NCBI GenBank assembly: GCA_036505615.1 | Contig: DASXTB010000453.1 | Span: 1-14,928 of the forward strand | Direction: 5' to 3' | DNA length: 14,928 nucleotides | DNA from: DASXTB01 sp036505615 | GTDB lineage: Bacteria; Acidobacteriota; UBA6911; JACQSX01 | In this document: positions 13,309 to 14,928 of the stretch, piece by piece | How the letters are laid out: every line of letters begins with the position of its first letter | How positions within the stretch are numbered: position 1 is the first letter of the stretch | The notes under the pieces: generated by a model | Database searches by the model: none | The model's input: the letters and a program-made list of their open reading frames with translations, nothing else | What the model was told of the DNA's origin: nothing | Translations under genes and position numbers: made by a program

Positions 13309-13420
13309 AACCACGGGGAACAACTGGGAATACGGGAATTTAGTGTATGTTTTGTTAACGAGATTGCGTGGAACTTAAACGGTTGTTCTGATCCCTGTGT
13401 TCCCAGTGTTCCCCGTGGTT
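13309..13420. mobile_element. Second copy of the CCACGGGGAACACTGGGAAC inverted-repeat element, inverted orientation
   Basis: Left arm 13309-13337 (AACCACGGGGAACAACTGGG then AATACGGGA) pairs with right arm 13392-13420 (TCCCTGTGTTCCCAGTGTTC then CCCGTGGTT) around a 54-nt core. The core resembles that of 6527-6758 only when reverse-complemented: AATCTCGTTAA (13355-13365, minus) against AATCTTGTTAA (6651-6661, plus). The right flank (GATCAGCTTCGAGAGCCTC) also continues the family pattern. It fills the gap between two convergent genes, 12713-13270 and 13474-14466, and its long stem could end transcription from both sides. Confidence 0.65.
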
Positions 13421-13473
13421 GGATCAGCTTCGAGAGCCTCAATCTGCCTTGCGAGGTCCTGCCCAGCACGCCA

Positions 13474-14466
13474 TCAGACGATTACGGCGCCGCTTTTCAG
13501 CTGGTTTAAGTTGAAAGTCAGGTTGTTGTCGGACCTCGAAACATGCACCACCTGATTATTCCCTACGCCCGCCTGAACGACCAGGGAAGCAAGCGGAAAC
13601 TCCAGGAACGAACGGATTGCCCGGCGCAGCGGGCGCGCTCCGTAGCGGGTGTTGAACCCCTTTTCGATCAGAAACCTCTTGGCTGATTCATCAATGATGG
13701 TGCCGATACCCGCCATGGCAAACCGTGCGCGTGTATCGAGGAGGAATTTCTCCAGGATGCTGTGTAGATGGTTTTCTCGCAGGCTGTTGAAGATAATGAT
13801 TTCATCTATCCGGTTGATGAACTCAGGGCTGAAGCAATTTTCCAACGCCGTCATGCACGTGGAGCGCACTTTCTCGGCCATCTGTTGTTCGGTTAGATCC
13901 GCAATCGCGCAGCCACGGCCGTGGAAGCCGATTTCACCCCGGCACAAATGATCGAGTTCCTTGGCTCCCACGTTGCTCGTCATGAAAATGAAGCACCGCG
14001 TGAAGTCCAAATGGACTCCCTGGCCTGTCGTCAATTCACCTCTTTCTAGAATCTGCAGAAGCAGGTCAAAGAGCGCCTTATCAGCCTTCTCCAGCTCTTC
14101 CAGAATCAAAATAGTGAATTTTTTCTGCAGCTTTTCCGGGGTCAGGAAAGGCGGGTGCTCGTGCCCCACGTAGCCCGGGGGAGCACCAGTCAACTTTGCT
14201 ACGTCGTGCGGGTTTTTGAATTCCGTGCAGTTAATGGCGATCACTTCCTTGCAATCGCCGTGGATCACTTTAGCCAAAGCCCGCCCCATTTCACTTTTCC
14301 CGGTTCCCGTAGGTCCCAGAAAGAGGAAGGAAGCAAGCGGACGCTGGGGATCGCAGACGCCAAGTTCCCCAACCATTACGGAACGCACCACAGCCTCAAT
14401 GGCGCGATCCTGTCCCACGATTTCCTTTTTGAGTTGTTCTTTCAATTCGTCGGCCGTGATCTTCAT
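13474..14466 (-). CDS. Stand-alone Clp-type AAA+ ATPase (ClpA/ClpB D2-like)
   Basis: A 330-residue protein equivalent to only the second AAA+ module of ClpB/ClpA/ClpC, without the substrate-binding N-domain, first ATPase module or coiled-coil domain. It has Walker A GPTGTGKS (51-58), pore loop APPGYVGHE (95-103), Walker B TILILEELEKA (118-128), sensor-1 TSNVG with Asn165, arginine finger in INRIDE (Arg219), and sensor-2 GARPLRRAI from 276. The usual Walker B aspartate (LLDE) is glutamate here (ILEE), while the catalytic glutamate remains. No IGF/L-type ClpP-docking loop was recognised, so it may act as an unfoldase, disaggregase or remodeller rather than a protease partner. GGTGGTGAG just upstream is a fair ribosome binding site. 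No adaptor or peptidase gene is adjacent. It converges with the unknown gene at 12713-13270. Confidence 0.9.
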   Translation of the reverse strand: MKITADELKEQLKKEIVGQDRAIEAVVRSVMVGELGVCDPQRPLASFLFLGPTGTGKSEMGRALAKVIHGDCKEVIAINCTEFKNPHDVAKLTGAPPGYVGHEHPPFLTPEKLQKKFTILILEELEKADKALFDLLLQILERGELTTGQGVHLDFTRCFIFMTSNVGAKELDHLCRGEIGFHGRGCAIADLTEQQMAEKVRSTCMTALENCFSPEFINRIDEIIIFNSLRENHLHSILEKFLLDTRARFAMAGIGTIIDESAKRFLIEKGFNTRYGARPLRRAIRSFLEFPLASLVVQAGVGNNQVVHVSRSDNNLTFNLNQLKSGAVIV

Positions 14467-14928
14467 ATCTCACCACCGGTTCTCGCCTTCTGTTGGCGGC
14501 TTACCTCTAATGCTTATGACGCAAGAAAAAACCCAATGGTGCATAATTTTAGAGCCGCAGGGCAAAGGCAGAATGTGATATACCGCATGGCTGGAAAGAC
14601 CTATAGATACAATGGGATAGAGCGATTTGGCTGGCGGCGAATGGTTAAAGTAGCGCGAATTCTTCCTCCGATCAACGTCATTACGGTGACGGAATGCCGC
14701 CAAGAAGTCGGTTGGTAGAGTCAAAAGTCCGACACGCCCGGCCGCCCTGAATTCCTTACGAGCCGCAAAGATTTGATTTGCTATAGACGCCGAAGGCGTC
14801 GAGGAGTATAGCCGGGGGCAGAGCGCGTTTTTTGCGCGACGCCCCCGGTCGAGTTCCCCAATATCGACCTGCGCATCCTGTAAGGGTGCAACAAAATTTC
14901 CCGATGATTGAACCGAACCGATCTTCCC
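14467..14928. other. Right-edge stretch without a convincing gene
   Basis: About 460 bp upstream of the AAA+ gene. Its promoter should be here on the minus strand, but no clear -35/-10 pair was found. On the plus strand a 43-codon frame from 14587 to 14718 (MAGKTYRYNGIERFGW...) has no recognisable family or Shine-Dalgarno sequence. The stretch 14780-14848 holds strong stem-loops, listed separately. Nothing RNA-gene-like was identified. Confidence 0.5.
14780..14848. repeat. Compound stem-loop pair (GCTATA and CCGGGGGC hairpins)
   Basis: Two adjoining structures are visible. The first has GCTATA (14780-14785) pairing with TATAGC (14807-14812) around a perfect inner hairpin GACGCC-GAA-GGCGTC (14786-14800). 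The second has CCGGGGGC (14812-14819) pairing with GCCCCCGG (14841-14848), a 3x3 internal loop, then GCGC/GCGC (14823-14826, 14834-14837) closing a T-rich loop. They share one base and could fold alternately with each other. A palindromic repeat, or a terminator for a gene beyond the right edge, are both possible. Confidence 0.65.

Noticed and set aside
13271..13473. A tRNA or small structured RNA in the convergent gap
   Set aside because: The secondary structure is fully explained by the inverted-repeat element, and no cloverleaf or CCA end is visible.
14511..14718. Plus-strand frames (MTQEKTQWCIILEPQGKGRM and the 43-residue MAGKTYRYNGIERFGW...) as a small gene or decayed gene
   Set aside because: The frames are separated by stops, have no good ribosome site, and match no family I recognise; joining them would require assuming several frameshifts.

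Overview
This 14.9-kb window is ordinary bacterial chromosome of moderate GC, dense with genes and unusually rich in short inverted and direct repeats between them. Gene content and style suggest a soil- or sediment-type Acidobacteriota, often seen as metagenome assemblies: an orphan single-domain Clp-like AAA+ protein, an APC permease with a universal-stress-like tail, an ECF sigma factor with a 'RCDR' C-terminal extension, a glycine-zipper envelope protein, and repeats of the 'GGGCGACC', 'CCACGGGGAACACTGGGAAC' and 'TTCGACATTCG' type. The phylum is inferred from family resemblance alone; no rRNA or other marker is present.

Layout. 1-1502 (minus strand): a LolD/MacB-type ABC ATPase downstream of ribose-5-phosphate isomerase A. 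The ABC gene is bracketed by direct copies of a 17-nt repeat that also supplies its last codons. 1520-1651: a repeat-derived inverted structure. 1805-2440 (plus): an exported glycine-zipper protein whose 3' end looks frameshifted. 2513-2680: a cluster of GC-rich palindromic repeats. 2847-5207 (plus): a strong sigma70-type promoter almost abutting the start codon of a large APC-family permease, followed by a hairpin. 5474-5638 (plus): a small TatA-type translocase gene, convergent with a HEAT-like gene (5711-6451, minus). 6527-6758: a MITE-like inverted-repeat element. 6787-8932 (minus): a two-gene cluster of an exported diheme cytochrome c and a flavin (FNR-type) reductase.

9159-9860 (plus): an ECF sigma factor. 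10032-13270 (plus): a tight catabolic cluster of the two subunits of a succinyl-CoA:3-oxoacid CoA-transferase, an acetyl-CoA acetyltransferase and an unrecognised membrane-anchored protein joined by an ATGA overlap. The two known activities together convert acetoacetate to two acetyl-CoA (ketone-body or polyhydroxybutyrate-derived carbon use). 13309-13420: a second copy of the inverted-repeat element in the opposite orientation. 13474-14466 (minus): a stand-alone Clp-type AAA+ ATPase with a D-to-E change in Walker B. 14467-14928: no convincing gene, but strong compound hairpins.

I see no phage, CRISPR, toxin-antitoxin or transposase genes and no tRNA or rRNA. The most unusual signal is the repeat load: two related inverted-repeat elements plus an edge fragment, and repeats that have become coding sequence. 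The genes most worth following are the unknown protein coupled to the thiolase and the orphan AAA+ protein.
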